A stretch of DNA of 64,000 nucleotides from Thermocrispum agreste DSM 44070 (GCF_000427905.1 NZ_ATYX01000008.1:94840-158839); one strand, 5' to 3'. Positions 18,471 through 27,167 are shown, numbered from the stretch's first letter. Translations and numbers: made by a program. The notes: generated by a model not told the origin, from the sequence alone.

Positions 18471-19769
18471 GTGACGCAGACGGAACAGGCCGAGACCCTG
18501 ACCATGGTCACCCGGCGCACACAGCTGGCCGAGGAGGAGAAGCGGCAGGGGCTGCGCCGCATGAAAGCGGTGGCGCTGTCCTTCCTGCTCGGCGCCGCCG
18601 CGGTGTTCCTGCTGAGCAGCTGGGCACTGTCGGCCGGTGGCGGGGAGTGGCTCGGCTACGTGCGGGCGGCCGCCGAAGCCGGCATGGTCGGCGCGCTGGC
18701 CGACTGGTTCGCGGTGACCGCGTTGTTCCGTTACCCGCTGGGCATCCGGATCCCGCACACCGCGATCATCCCGAACAAGAAGGACCAGCTGGGCTCCAGC
18801 CTGGGCGAGTTCGTCAGCACCAACTTCCTGTCCGAGCAGGTGGTGCGCCAGAAGCTGCGCAACACCGACCTGGCCAGGCGGCTCGGGCAGTGGCTGGCGA
18901 AGCCGGAGAACTCGGCACGGGTCACCAGCGAGGTCGCCACGGTGGTGCGCGGCGCGGTGACGGTGCTGCGGGACGAGGACGTGCAGGCGGTGATGGAGCA
19001 GGCGGTCGCCCGCCGGGTGATCGCCAAGGAGTGGGGCCCGCCGCTCGGCAAGATCCTGGCCAAGGTGGTCGAGGACGGCTCCCACCACAAGCTGGTCGAC
19101 CTGGTGTGCGACCGGGCGTACGAGTGGGTGCGGGACAACCAGAAGACGGTGCTGACCGTGGTGATGGACCGGGCACCGTCCTGGTCGCCCCGGTTCGTCG
19201 ACGAGCTGCTGGCGGACAAGGTCTACAGCGAGGTGCTGTCGTTCGCCTGGGCGGTGAAGGTGGACGCCGACCACCCGATGCGGCAGGCACTGGACCGGTT
19301 CCTGACCGAGTTCGCCAAGGACCTGCAGGTCGACCAGGAGACCATCGCGCGGGCCGAGCAGGTGAAGATGCAGATCGTCGAGCACCCGCGGGTGCAGGAA
19401 CTGATCGGCTCGGCGTGGGCGACCGCCAAGGAGATGTTGCTGACCGCGGCCGAGGACCCGTCCAGCGAGCTGCGGCTGCGCCTGCAGCAGAGCCTGGTCC
19501 GGCTGGGCGAGCGGCTGTCCGGCGACGACCCGCTGCGCGCCAAGGTGGACACCTGGGCCGAGGACGTGGCCGCCCATGTGGTCGGCAACTACGCCGACGA
19601 ACTGACCACGCTGATCACCGACACCGTCGAGCGCTGGGATGCCGACGAGACCGCGCGCAAGGTGGAGCTGCAGGTCGGGCGTGATCTGCAGTTCATCCGG
19701 ATCAACGGCACGGTGGTCGGCGCGCTGGCCGGGCTGGCCATCTACACGGTCGCGCAGCTGCTGTTCTGA
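18471..19769 (+). CDS. DUF445 family membrane protein
   Basis: A 432-residue protein. A membrane helix (about 32-52) is followed by the DUF445 signature GMVGALADWFAVTALFRYPL and IPHTAIIPNKKDQLG, then a long helical region with EFVSTNFL. A second hydrophobic stretch at the C-terminus (GTVVGALAGLAIYTVAQLLF) ends the protein. E. coli YjiN is a member; function unknown. GTG start with GAGGGA upstream. Confidence 0.9.
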   Translation: MTQTEQAETLTMVTRRTQLAEEEKRQGLRRMKAVALSFLLGAAAVFLLSSWALSAGGGEWLGYVRAAAEAGMVGALADWFAVTALFRYPLGIRIPHTAIIPNKKDQLGSSLGEFVSTNFLSEQVVRQKLRNTDLARRLGQWLAKPENSARVTSEVATVVRGAVTVLRDEDVQAVMEQAVARRVIAKEWGPPLGKILAKVVEDGSHHKLVDLVCDRAYEWVRDNQKTVLTVVMDRAPSWSPRFVDELLADKVYSEVLSFAWAVKVDADHPMRQALDRFLTEFAKDLQVDQETIARAEQVKMQIVEHPRVQELIGSAWATAKEMLLTAAEDPSSELRLRLQQSLVRLGERLSGDDPLRAKVDTWAEDVAAHVVGNYADELTTLITDTVERWDADETARKVELQVGRDLQFIRINGTVVGALAGLAIYTVAQLLF

Positions 19770-19845
19770 GACCGGAAAATCAGCTGCGGCTGTCGGTGCC
19801 CCGGAACACGATGGGCGGCACCGGTAAACCGACGAAGGAGTCGCC

Positions 19846-20235
19846 ATGCCCGACATCACCGTCAGCTGTGTCGCTTTGGACTGCCCGGACCCGTACGCGC
19901 TGGCGCAGTTCTACGGCGAACTGCTCGGCTGGTCCATCTCCGCCGAGGACCAGCCGGGCGACCGATGGGTGACGCTGGTCAACCCGGACGGCGGCGTGGA
20001 CATCTGCTTCCAGCAGGACCCGGAGTACCAGCCGCCCACCTGGCCGTCGAACGAGCGCGCGCAGATGCTGCACCTGGACTTCGACGTCACCGATCTGGAG
20101 ACGGTGCAGGAACGCGCGCTGCGCCTCGGCGCCCGGATGCTGGACGACACGCCGAAGACGTTCCGCGTCTTCGCCGACCCGGCGGGCCATCCGTTCTGCC
20201 TGTGCTTCGACTCGACGGCAAACGGTCAGGGATAA
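19846..20235 (+). CDS. VOC superfamily (glyoxalase-like) protein
   Basis: A 129-residue two-module vicinal-oxygen-chelate protein: VSCVALDCPDPYALAQFYGE, LLGWSI, then LHLDFDVTDLETVQERALRL and FRVFADPAGHPFCLC. It has the usual length of a single-domain glyoxalase/dioxygenase-like protein. Metal ligands typical of true glyoxalase I are not clear. GAAGGAGTC at ribosome-binding distance. Substrate unknown. Confidence 0.87.
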   Translation: MPDITVSCVALDCPDPYALAQFYGELLGWSISAEDQPGDRWVTLVNPDGGVDICFQQDPEYQPPTWPSNERAQMLHLDFDVTDLETVQERALRLGARMLDDTPKTFRVFADPAGHPFCLCFDSTANGQG

Positions 20236-20322
20236 CGGGCGCCGCCGGCGAGAGTCCGGCCACACCTCGGCACCGTCGCGTTTGGCCTCCCGCGGCACAA
20301 GGAAATCCGGTACCGAGCACGG

Positions 20323-20342
20323 TGCTTGCAGTAGTGCTTGCG
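20323..20342. repeat. Paired TGCTTGC half-sites upstream of the XRE gene
   Basis: TGCTTGCA (20323-20330) and TGCTTGCG (20335-20342) repeat with a 12-bp period. The same word is one arm of the palindrome at 20462-20482. The remainder of the 297-bp gap (20236-20532) holds only the promoter described next. Confidence 0.5.
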
Positions 20343-20461
20343 CCCGCTGCCCGTGTCGGCATCCCGCCGAAGTCTGATCGGCACGCGCATTTGCCGACGT
20401 CAGGGTCGGTCGCCGAGCGTCATGTGGCCCCACCCACGGTGGCTGAGCTCACACCGGATGG

Positions 20462-20505
20462 TTGCAAGCAAAGTGCTTGCAATTGCTAGCACATGGGCGT
20501 AGCGT
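20462..20505 (+). promoter_or_regulatory. Promoter with 21-bp palindromic operator for the XRE-hbhA unit
   Basis: TTGCAAGCA-AAG-TGCTTGCAA (20462-20482) is a perfect 9-bp-arm palindrome. Its right arm supplies a -35 box TTGCAA (20477-20482), spaced exactly 17 bp from a -10 TAGCGT (20500-20505). The XRE start codon is at 20533 with AAGGAGG upstream. Binding at the palindrome would block -35 recognition, so repression, probably self-repression by the XRE protein, is inferred. Confidence 0.65.
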
Positions 20506-20532
20506 GGGTGATGTCGCAAGGAGGTGGGCGGG

Positions 20533-21021
20533 ATGCCTGAATCGACCAACGAGGGTCCGGGTGCCCGAACCGACGCGTCCGGCACAGCCGGCTCGCGGGA
20601 GTCCTCTTCCGGCAAGCCCATCGGCAGGGTGGCCGATTTCGGCCGGGACATCGGCCGGGACATCGGGCAGTACATCAGGCAGCAGCGCACCAACGCCAAG
20701 ATCTCGCTGCGTCAGCTGGCCAAGCGCGCGGGTGTTTCCAACCCGTACTTGAGCCAGATCGAACGGGGCGTGCGCAAGCCGAGCGCGGAGATCTTGCAAC
20801 AGATCGCCAAAGGGCTGCGTATCTCGGCCGAGGCGCTGTACGTCCAGGCGGGAATCCTGGACACCCCGAGCGGGGGTCCGGTGCCGGACGCGATCCGCGC
20901 AGACACCGAGCTCACCGAGCGGCAGAAGCAAGTACTGCTCGACATCTACCACTCATTCCGCCGGGAGAACGCGGCGAAGCAGGACCAGCACCGTGCTGAG
21001 TCCGACAAGAACGAGGAGTGA
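20533..21021 (+). CDS. XRE-family regulator (Rv0474-like)
   Basis: A 162-residue protein. A disordered N-terminus (1-38) is followed by IGQYIRQQRTNAKISLRQLA and KRAGVSNPYLSQIERGVRKP, a canonical Cro/C1 helix-turn-helix (about 48-105), then a C-terminal helix LTERQKQVLLDIYHSFRREN. The gene directly precedes an HBHA-like gene, exactly as Rv0474 precedes hbhA (Rv0475). ATG 20533 has AAGGAGG eight bases before. Rv0474 has been reported to be a metal-responsive regulator in M. tuberculosis. Here a perfect palindrome overlaps its own -35. Confidence 0.9.
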   Translation: MPESTNEGPGARTDASGTAGSRESSSGKPIGRVADFGRDIGRDIGQYIRQQRTNAKISLRQLAKRAGVSNPYLSQIERGVRKPSAEILQQIAKGLRISAEALYVQAGILDTPSGGPVPDAIRADTELTERQKQVLLDIYHSFRRENAAKQDQHRAESDKNEE

Positions 21022-21028
21022 TCTCAGC

Positions 21029-21787
21029 ATGACCCGTCCGACCGTGACAGACACCAAGGACAACATCGCCAAGGTGCGCGAGCAGGTCAACAGCGCCTTC
21101 GAGCAGGTCCGCACGCCGCTGCTGGCCGCGCTTGGCGCGGGCAACCTGGCCACCAAGGCCGTCGTGGACACCGTGCACAAGGCGCGCGAGCGGGCCGGTG
21201 AGGGCCGCGAAGGCGTGCGCAAGACCATCGACGAGGCGGGCGAGGGCCTGCGCAAGGCCATCGACGAGGCCCGCAAGGCCGCCGAGGACCTGCGTGGGTC
21301 CGGCGACTTCAGCGAGCTGCGCAGCAAGCTGACCGCCGACGAGCTGCGCAAGCTGGTCGACGAGTACAGCGAGTCGGCGCGCAAGCTGTACGACAAGCTG
21401 GCCGAGGCCGGCGAGGAGGCGTGGGACCAGCTGCTGGCGCAGCCGCAGGTGCGCAACACCCTCGAGCAGCTGCAGGACGCGCTGGAGAAGGCGCAGGAGC
21501 GGCTGGAAGAGGTCGCCGGCGAGGCGCGCGAGCGCATCGACGAGGTGCTGAGCAAGGTCACCCAGCGCACCCGTAAGGCCACCGCGGCCGCGGAGCAGGC
21601 CGTCGACACCGCCGCCGAGGAGAGCGTCAAGACCGCGACCTCGGCCAAGAAGACGGCCAACGCCGTCGCGGCCGAGAACACCGCGGCCACCAAGCGGGCG
21701 AAGGCGAGCACCACCCGCAAGAGCACGACCCGCAAGACGGCCGGTTCCACCTCGGCCCGCAAGACCACGCGGAAGACCGCCGAGTAA
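21029..21787 (+). CDS. hbhA: Heparin-binding haemagglutinin-like coiled-coil protein
   Basis: A 252-residue, highly charged helical protein. It has an N-terminal segment VREQVNSAFEQVRTPLLAALGAGN followed by repeated coiled coil (about 45-185; repeated RKxIDEAxEGLRKAIDEA-type units). The C-terminus is rich in Lys, Ala and Thr (TTRKSTTRKTAGS), as in HBHA. In mycobacteria HBHA is a surface adhesin and also binds lipid inclusions. A soil actinomycete homologue probably has the lipid-body or envelope role. Co-transcribed with the XRE gene (7 bases apart) and closed by the hairpin at 21810-21846. Confidence 0.88.
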   Translation: MTRPTVTDTKDNIAKVREQVNSAFEQVRTPLLAALGAGNLATKAVVDTVHKARERAGEGREGVRKTIDEAGEGLRKAIDEARKAAEDLRGSGDFSELRSKLTADELRKLVDEYSESARKLYDKLAEAGEEAWDQLLAQPQVRNTLEQLQDALEKAQERLEEVAGEARERIDEVLSKVTQRTRKATAAAEQAVDTAAEESVKTATSAKKTANAVAAENTAATKRAKASTTRKSTTRKTAGSTSARKTTRKTAE

Positions 21788-21809
21788 CAGGTCCGGTCAC
21801 CACACCGAT

Positions 21810-21846
21810 TCAGACCCCGGCGCACCTGGCATACGCCGGGGTCTGA
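21810..21846 (+). terminator. Hairpin terminator after hbhA
   Basis: A perfect 13-bp inverted repeat (TCAGACCCCGGCG and complement) with an 11-nt loop, 23 bases after the hbhA stop. Confidence 0.8.
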
Positions 21847-21916
21847 GTGCTATTTGTGGAGGTCTGCAGCGTGACCCGAGCTGGCCATGGCTCCGCGATT
21901 CCAGGAGACTGGTGAC

Positions 21917-22219
21917 GTGGCACCGCTTTCGTTGGACATCCTCTACATCATTCAGCTGGCCGGAATCCCGGTCGGTGTCTTCGCGTTCGTGCATGCCGCG
22001 TTGCAGCGCCCCGATGCCTATGCGGCGGCGGATCGGCTGACCAAGACGGCCTGGATGGGTCTCACCGGCGGTGGTACGGCGGCCATGGTCCTGTTCGGGG
22101 CGTTCGGCGTGGCCGGGCCCGGCCTGATGTTCTGGATCGCGGGGCTGGTCGCCGTGCTTGTCTACATGGTGGACGTGCGGCCGAAGCTCATCGAAGTCCA
22201 GCGCGGCGGGCGATGGTAA
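21917..22219 (+). CDS. DUF2516 membrane protein (Rv0476-like)
   Basis: A 100-residue protein with three hydrophobic segments: ILYIIQLAGIPVGVFAFVHA, a helix around WMGLTGGGTAAMVLFGAFGV, and FWIAGLVAVLVYMVDVRPKL. The XRE-hbhA-DUF2516 order is that of Rv0474-0476. GTG 21917 is chosen since AGGAGA precedes it at proper spacing. No known function. It likely starts a second unit with the YbaK and kinase-like genes. Confidence 0.85.
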   Translation: MAPLSLDILYIIQLAGIPVGVFAFVHAALQRPDAYAAADRLTKTAWMGLTGGGTAAMVLFGAFGVAGPGLMFWIAGLVAVLVYMVDVRPKLIEVQRGGRW

Positions 22220-22229
22220 ACGTTCAACC

Positions 22230-22781
22230 ATGACGTGGACGATCGCCGGGACGCTGGACGTCCTGCCTGCGCTGGAGAACACGCATCTGCTCGCCACCCC
22301 CGTCGCGAAAGCGCTGCCCGAGGTCGAGGACGCGGAGCGGATCGGTGTCGCGGCCATCGACCGGGCGTTGGCGGACACGGCGGACTTCTGCGCCGCCTAC
22401 TCCTCTCCGTTGGAGGCCTCCGCCAACTGTGTCGTGGTAGCCGGCAAGCGTGCCGGTGAAGTGCGCTACGCGGCGGCGATGGTGCTGGCCACCACGCGCG
22501 CCGACGTGAACACCGTCATCCGCAAGCGGCTGGATGTGCGCAAGGCGTCGTTCGCGCCGATGGCCGACGCGACTGAGCTGACCGGGATGGAATCCGGCGG
22601 TATCACACCGATCGGGCTGCCTGCGGGATGGCCGATCCTGATCGACGAGCGGGTGGCCGAAGCCAAGGAGTTGATCGTCGGCAGCGGGGTGCGCGGCTCG
22701 AAGCTGCTGGTGACCGGTGCCCAGCTGGCCGCGCTGCCGGGTGCCGAGGTGATCGCTGGACTGGCCAAGCCGGTGGCATGA
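22230..22781 (+). CDS. YbaK/ProX-like aminoacyl-tRNA deacylase domain protein
   Basis: A 183-residue YbaK/EbsC-fold protein. CVVVAGKRAGEVRYAAAMV and MVLATTRADVNTVIRKRLD form the beta-alpha core with the expected lysine region; GGITPIGLP is the family GG-PxG loop and WPILIDERVAEAKELIVGSG the C-terminal strand-helix. Such proteins hydrolyse mischarged tRNAs, for example Cys- or Ala-tRNA(Pro). Eleven bases after DUF2516, and its stop overlaps the start of the kinase-like gene (ATGA). Confidence 0.88.
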   Translation: MTWTIAGTLDVLPALENTHLLATPVAKALPEVEDAERIGVAAIDRALADTADFCAAYSSPLEASANCVVVAGKRAGEVRYAAAMVLATTRADVNTVIRKRLDVRKASFAPMADATELTGMESGGITPIGLPAGWPILIDERVAEAKELIVGSGVRGSKLLVTGAQLAALPGAEVIAGLAKPVA

Positions 22782-24067
22782 CCGCGCCGCTGGCTGGCCG
22801 CGCGGCCACGGTCTATCCGAAGCCGGACCCGCGCACCGGCGCGCCGCTGATGGTGAAGGTCTTCCACCGACCCTTCGATCAGCAGACCCGCGGTGAGATC
22901 GCGGCGGAACAGGCCGCACTCGCCACGCTGACCCACGTTCGCTCGATCCTGCCGTCGGTCTGCGAAGAGGTGCCCAACGGCTTCCTGGCCATCCGGATGC
23001 CGCGCTGCCCGCAGTCGCTGGCGCAGCAGGTGCGGGCAAGCGGACCGCTGCCGGTGGACCGGGCGCTGGCGGTCGCCAAGACGGTCGCGCTGGCGTTGGC
23101 GGCCGCGCACCGTGCCGGGGTGGTGCACGGCGCCGTCCACCCGCACAACGTGCTTGTCACCGCGCCCAGCCAGCAGGCTCCGGAGGTCGTACTGGCCGAC
23201 TTCGGTGTGGCAGCGCGACGGACGTACGGCCAGCCGACGGGCGAGTACCTGGGGTTCACCGCACCGGAAACGCTGCGCGACGGAACACTCGACCAGCGCA
23301 CCGACGTGTACGGGATCGGGGTCGTGTTGTACTTCGCGCTGACCGGCCGCTCGCCGTATCCGGTGGTGACGGGGGAGCCCGACGCCCAGCGCATTCTGCG
23401 CATCCTGAAGGACGGCCCGCCCACGGTGGAGCGGGACGACCTGCCCGCAGCGGCGCGGGAACTGATCGGCCAGCTGCTGGCGACCGAGCCGGGAAACCGT
23501 CCGGACTCCGCATCGGCCGTGGCGAACCGGTTGACAGTGCTGCTGGCCGGCGGCTCCCCGGAGCGGCCGGTGCACCGAGAGGGGCCGGTGCGTCGACCCG
23601 CCGGTCCGCCGGTGGCGGTGTTCCGGCCCGAGCGGAAGCGGCGGCGCGTGACCGGTGTCCGCGTGGCCGCGCTGGTGGGAGTGATCTTGATCGCCGGGAT
23701 CCTTGCCGCCGTGCTGCTGATCGGGGACCAGGGTGCGCCACCGACAGCCCTGCCTGCCCCGCCGAGTGGTACGGAGAGCGAGCCGCCGTCCCGGAGTGAT
23801 CGAGCCGGCGAAGTGGTGCGGCTGGCCGTGCCGACCGTGGCGGACGGGTACGTGGAGCTGCGCTGGAACGGACCGCCGGGCTTGGACTACGTGGTCTGGT
23901 TCCGCGAGGGCCGGTCGAGCTGGGAGCACCGGATCGCCAAGCGGCGGCAGGACATCCGTCTGCCGGTGAAGCCCGGCCGGGAGTACTGCTTTCGCGTGGA
24001 GGGGTCCTCGGTGGACGGCAGGTACACGAGCCGGCAACTGGGGCTGGACGGATCGAGCTGCGACTAG
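22778..24067 (+). CDS. Kinase-like membrane protein lacking the catalytic Asp (pseudokinase) with extracellular Fn3-like domain
   Basis: A 429-residue protein. The N-lobe is very short: no Gly-rich loop, but the ATP-binding lysine is present (K27 in PLMVKVF). The catalytic loop, normally HRDxKxxN, reads HGAVHPHN (117-124), so the catalytic Asp is Ala and only the Asn is kept. DFG (141-143), APE (162-164) and DVYGIG (176-181) are intact. One membrane helix (about 294-316) leads to an exported Fn3-like domain (about 345-425; YVELRWNGPPGLDYVVWF, REYCFRVEG). It overlaps the YbaK stop. It converges on the Fn3-MoxR-DUF58-TgpA operon, whose relatives are linked to a membrane kinase in bifidobacteria. 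Probably a scaffold or ligand sensor rather than an active kinase. Confidence 0.85.
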   Translation: MTAPLAGRAATVYPKPDPRTGAPLMVKVFHRPFDQQTRGEIAAEQAALATLTHVRSILPSVCEEVPNGFLAIRMPRCPQSLAQQVRASGPLPVDRALAVAKTVALALAAAHRAGVVHGAVHPHNVLVTAPSQQAPEVVLADFGVAARRTYGQPTGEYLGFTAPETLRDGTLDQRTDVYGIGVVLYFALTGRSPYPVVTGEPDAQRILRILKDGPPTVERDDLPAAARELIGQLLATEPGNRPDSASAVANRLTVLLAGGSPERPVHREGPVRRPAGPPVAVFRPERKRRRVTGVRVAALVGVILIAGILAAVLLIGDQGAPPTALPAPPSGTESEPPSRSDRAGEVVRLAVPTVADGYVELRWNGPPGLDYVVWFREGRSSWEHRIAKRRQDIRLPVKPGREYCFRVEGSSVDGRYTSRQLGLDGSSCD

Positions 24068-24890
24068 GGGTCACTGGCGTCCGACCGACAGCGGGGCCGG
24101 GGCCTGCTGCTGTGGTTGGTGATGTCCCTGTGGGTGATCTGCCAGGGTGCGTGACTTGCCAGGGTGCGTGCCAGGGTGGGTGACTTGCCGGGGGCGTCGC
24201 CGGCGCGAGTGGGCTTGCCGAGGCCCTGCTCACCGCCCAATGGGGCGTTTGGCTCGTGTGGGTGACGTTGCGCCGCTCTCTCGCGCGGGTCCGCTACGGG
24301 GTGCCTCGCACAGGTTCGTCACGGGACGCCTCGCGCAGTTCCGCAGCGAGGGGCACCTCGCGCGGCTCCGCTGCAGGGGCACCTCGCGGGTTCGCTGCGG
24401 GTGCCTCGCACAGGTTCGCTGTGGGGACAACTCCGATCGGCTCCGTCGCGCGCCTCCCCGCATGGCCCGTCCGCATCCACGGGCCGCCGCTCGCACCCTC
24501 GGGCGATCCCGTCCGCTTCCACAGGCAGGCCGCCCGTTTCCTCGGGCCAACCCGTCCGCGCCCACAGACAGCCCGTCCCCACCCACAGGCAACCGCTCGC
24601 ACCGCTCGGGCGAGCCCATCCGCATCCTCGAGGCATTCGGTCCGGCGGCGGGCTGTGCACGCTTCTGGAGCTGCTGTCCAAGACCATCGGATCGACGGAA
24701 AGACCCCGCGTCAGGTCACAGGCTGCCCAGCAGTTCGTCTCTCGTGTGCAGGGCACACCGGGCGAGCCGTCCGCACCCTCGGCGGCCCGCGCTTCTCGAG
24801 CGGGTTCGCTTCCTCGAGCGAGTTCGCTGCGCAGGTATCGCCGACCAGCCCCCTCGCACGGCCCTGTCACCCACACGTACACCAGACGCA
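24068..24890. other. 823-bp region of degenerate repeats, no gene
   Basis: A convergent gap between the kinase-like gene and TgpA. Several long frames are open only because the DNA is repetitive and GC-rich. Their products are low complexity (Arg/Pro/Ser/Gly-rich) and match nothing. Content: short repeats of TGCCAGGGTGCGTG near 24140-24190, five tandem units at 24301-24426, and imperfect CCCGTCCGC-CCACAG units at 24460-24640. Confidence 0.6.
24301..24426. repeat. Five imperfect 22-27-bp tandem repeats
   Basis: Units begin at 24301, 24326, 24353, 24379 and 24401, each of the form GTGCCTCGCACAGGTTCGCT plus a G-rich end. Divergence between units is substantial. Lies in the noncoding gap after the kinase-like gene. 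Confidence 0.65.
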
Positions 24891-27167
24891 TCAATTGCCA
24901 CGACCGAGCGGGTTACCGGCTCCCCTGGGTGCCTTCTCCTTGGGCGGAAACAAACTCTTCAGGTCGAGCGCGGCACGCAGGCGTGCCCCCAGCGGGCGAG
25001 TCGCCAGCCCTCGCCGGACCAGCCGCACCGACGCCCACGCCTGATCCGCCGTCGCTTGCGTCACCGCGCTGCCGGACCACAGCGCGAAGTCGACCGCCTG
25101 CGCCAACGCCCGCACCCCCTCCACGGTGGCCTGCCCACCGATCCGAGCCGCAGCGGGCGCGAGGTCCCGTACCGTCATTCCCGGGCTGACCGGCACACCG
25201 TGCGCACGAAGCCGGTCGCGAACCTCGGCCCACGCCCCGACGACGGCACGCACCGGGACAGCTCGGCGACGCCGCACTGCGCGTATCCCCCGGACCACGG
25301 GCACCATCAGCCACGCCAGCAGCCCCGACGCCAGCACCGTCCCCAGGCCCACCGCGAGCGTCAAGGACCACGGCCAAGCGTCGTCCGCCGACGAAGCCGA
25401 ATCACCCGGCTCGGGCGCCACCGGCGGGTCGGACAGCCGGCTGACGTCCTTCGGCAGCTCCGACCGCACCTGCTCCGCCACCCCGGCGAGCCCGGTCGGC
25501 CGCTGCCCACCCGCACCGGCTGCGCTGCCCACCGGATCCAGCGGGACCCAGCCCAACCCCTCGACCGCGACCTCCGGCCACGCCGTGGCCTGCGCGTTGC
25601 GGACCACGTACCGACCGCCATCGCTCGGCTGCCCCGGCCCGCGGAAACCCACCACCAAGCGCGCCGGGATGCCGCGGATTCTGGCCAGCATCACGTATGC
25701 GGCGGCGAACTGCTCCGTGGTGCCGCGCTTGTCCGGCCCGGTGAGGAAGCGACGCAGGTGAAAAAGGGTATGCCCGGCAGGCACGTTCTCCCCGGTCGCC
25801 AGCTGGTAGTTGTCCCGTAGATAGTTGGCCAGCACCAAGGCGGCGCGGAAGGTGGCGCGCAGCCCGCCGGTCGCTTCGTGCGCCAGCTCGTCGAACTCCG
25901 GCGGGATCGGCCCGAGCGGGCCGAGTTCGGCCAGGGCGTCGCCGTCCACGGCCGCATCGGCCAGCTCGGCCGCATCGACGGCTGGCTCCCGCCACGCGAT
26001 CCGGTACCCGGCGAGTGGACCGCTCTGGGTCAGCAACGTGCCACTGGCCTCGTCGACGAAAGGACTGATGCCCTGCACACCGGACAACCGGGGCTGACTG
26101 GGCAGCCACGGCGCCAGCAACGCATCCAGCTGCGTGACCTGGGCGGTGCGGGCTGTGGTCGGCGCGGTCACCGCTGGATCCGGCTGCAACGCGGTGCCGA
26201 GCCGCCGGAACCTCCAGTCCGCGGTCCAGCTGACACCGTCGAATCGGTCCAGCACGGCGAGCGTCCACCGGTCGACCGGCGCATCCGCGACATAGGTGAA
26301 AGCGATCGCCTCCGGCTCTCGCACTCGCGCTGCCAAGGCGTCCAACGGTTTGGCCACCGAGTGCTGCACCACCGGGGCGACGACGGCGTCGCGCAGCGTC
26401 GTCGGTGGCCGCGCCAGCGGGCTTGTCACCGCAAGCAGCAAGGCACCGACGACCGCGAACACCACCACGGGCACGGCCAGCCCGGCGAGCACCCAGCGAC
26501 GCGGACCGGCCGTGGGCCGGGTGACCATCAACAGCACCGCCGCCAGCAGCGCATAGCTCAGCCCGGCAACGACTGCGAGACCACCGGTGAGCGGAAAGAA
26601 CGCCTGACTGACGGCCACGACCACCGCACTGGGCAGCAGCGCCACCAGCGGCGGCCGCACCCGATGCAACAGTTCCACGCCGAGCACTGCGGCCAACAGA
26701 ACAGCCAGCGGAACGAACGTCACCACGTGCGGTTCGGCACGAGCTGGCCACGTCGACTGCAATGCCAGCTGCCACGAATCGGTCAGCCCGGCCAGCAGCA
26801 GCTGCAGCGTTCGCCCCGACGGGATTCCGGCAACCGTGGTGTCCGCCAGGACCGTCCAGACCACACCGAGCAACCCCGCGGCGATCACCAGCAGCGGGCG
26901 CACCGGGATCAAGCGGGGCAGGTGCCGGCACATCTCGTCGGCCAGGAAGGCCAGGACGAGAACGACGAACACGGGCAGCAGGAGCGCTTGCACCGAGAAC
27001 ACCGGGGCGAACAGCAAGCCACCCACGGCGGCAGCCCCGAGCACACAGCACACCGCCCGCCGATTGCGCAGGGCGTCCTGGGCCGGCTGCACCCCCGTCG
27101 GCAGCCCCGGCGAGCCCGCGCTGACCGCCGAACCAGGCCGTTCGTCCTTCCTCACCGGCGCACTCAC
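24891..27167 (-). CDS. TgpA-type transglutaminase-like membrane protein with degenerate active site
   Basis: 758 residues from GTG 27167, which overlaps the DUF58 stop. About six membrane helices (38-250) come first, then an exported transglutaminase-like domain (about 285-580), a further membrane helix (about 590-613) and a cytoplasmic DUF4129-like tail. The usual catalytic Cys position before EQFA is Thr (KRGTTEQFAAAY, T484), and the His of DAHAW is also Thr (AQATAWPEV, T528); the Asp in WVPLDP remains. So peptide-bond chemistry is unlikely. Fourth gene of the Fn3-MoxR-DUF58-TgpA operon, read on the minus strand. Confidence 0.88.
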   Translation of the reverse strand: MSAPVRKDERPGSAVSAGSPGLPTGVQPAQDALRNRRAVCCVLGAAAVGGLLFAPVFSVQALLLPVFVVLVLAFLADEMCRHLPRLIPVRPLLVIAAGLLGVVWTVLADTTVAGIPSGRTLQLLLAGLTDSWQLALQSTWPARAEPHVVTFVPLAVLLAAVLGVELLHRVRPPLVALLPSAVVVAVSQAFFPLTGGLAVVAGLSYALLAAVLLMVTRPTAGPRRWVLAGLAVPVVVFAVVGALLLAVTSPLARPPTTLRDAVVAPVVQHSVAKPLDALAARVREPEAIAFTYVADAPVDRWTLAVLDRFDGVSWTADWRFRRLGTALQPDPAVTAPTTARTAQVTQLDALLAPWLPSQPRLSGVQGISPFVDEASGTLLTQSGPLAGYRIAWREPAVDAAELADAAVDGDALAELGPLGPIPPEFDELAHEATGGLRATFRAALVLANYLRDNYQLATGENVPAGHTLFHLRRFLTGPDKRGTTEQFAAAYVMLARIRGIPARLVVGFRGPGQPSDGGRYVVRNAQATAWPEVAVEGLGWVPLDPVGSAAGAGGQRPTGLAGVAEQVRSELPKDVSRLSDPPVAPEPGDSASSADDAWPWSLTLAVGLGTVLASGLLAWLMVPVVRGIRAVRRRRAVPVRAVVGAWAEVRDRLRAHGVPVSPGMTVRDLAPAAARIGGQATVEGVRALAQAVDFALWSGSAVTQATADQAWASVRLVRRGLATRPLGARLRAALDLKSLFPPKEKAPRGAGNPLGRGN

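Noticed and set aside
24319-24894. A 191-codon minus-strand frame in the 24-kb gap
   Set aside because: Gly/Arg/Pro/Cys-rich product that mirrors the DNA repeats; no initiation signal or family resemblance.
24147-25820. A 557-codon open frame on the plus strand
   Set aside because: It is Arg/Pro/Ser/His-rich with no domain, begins in degenerate repeats and runs antisense through the well-supported TgpA gene.
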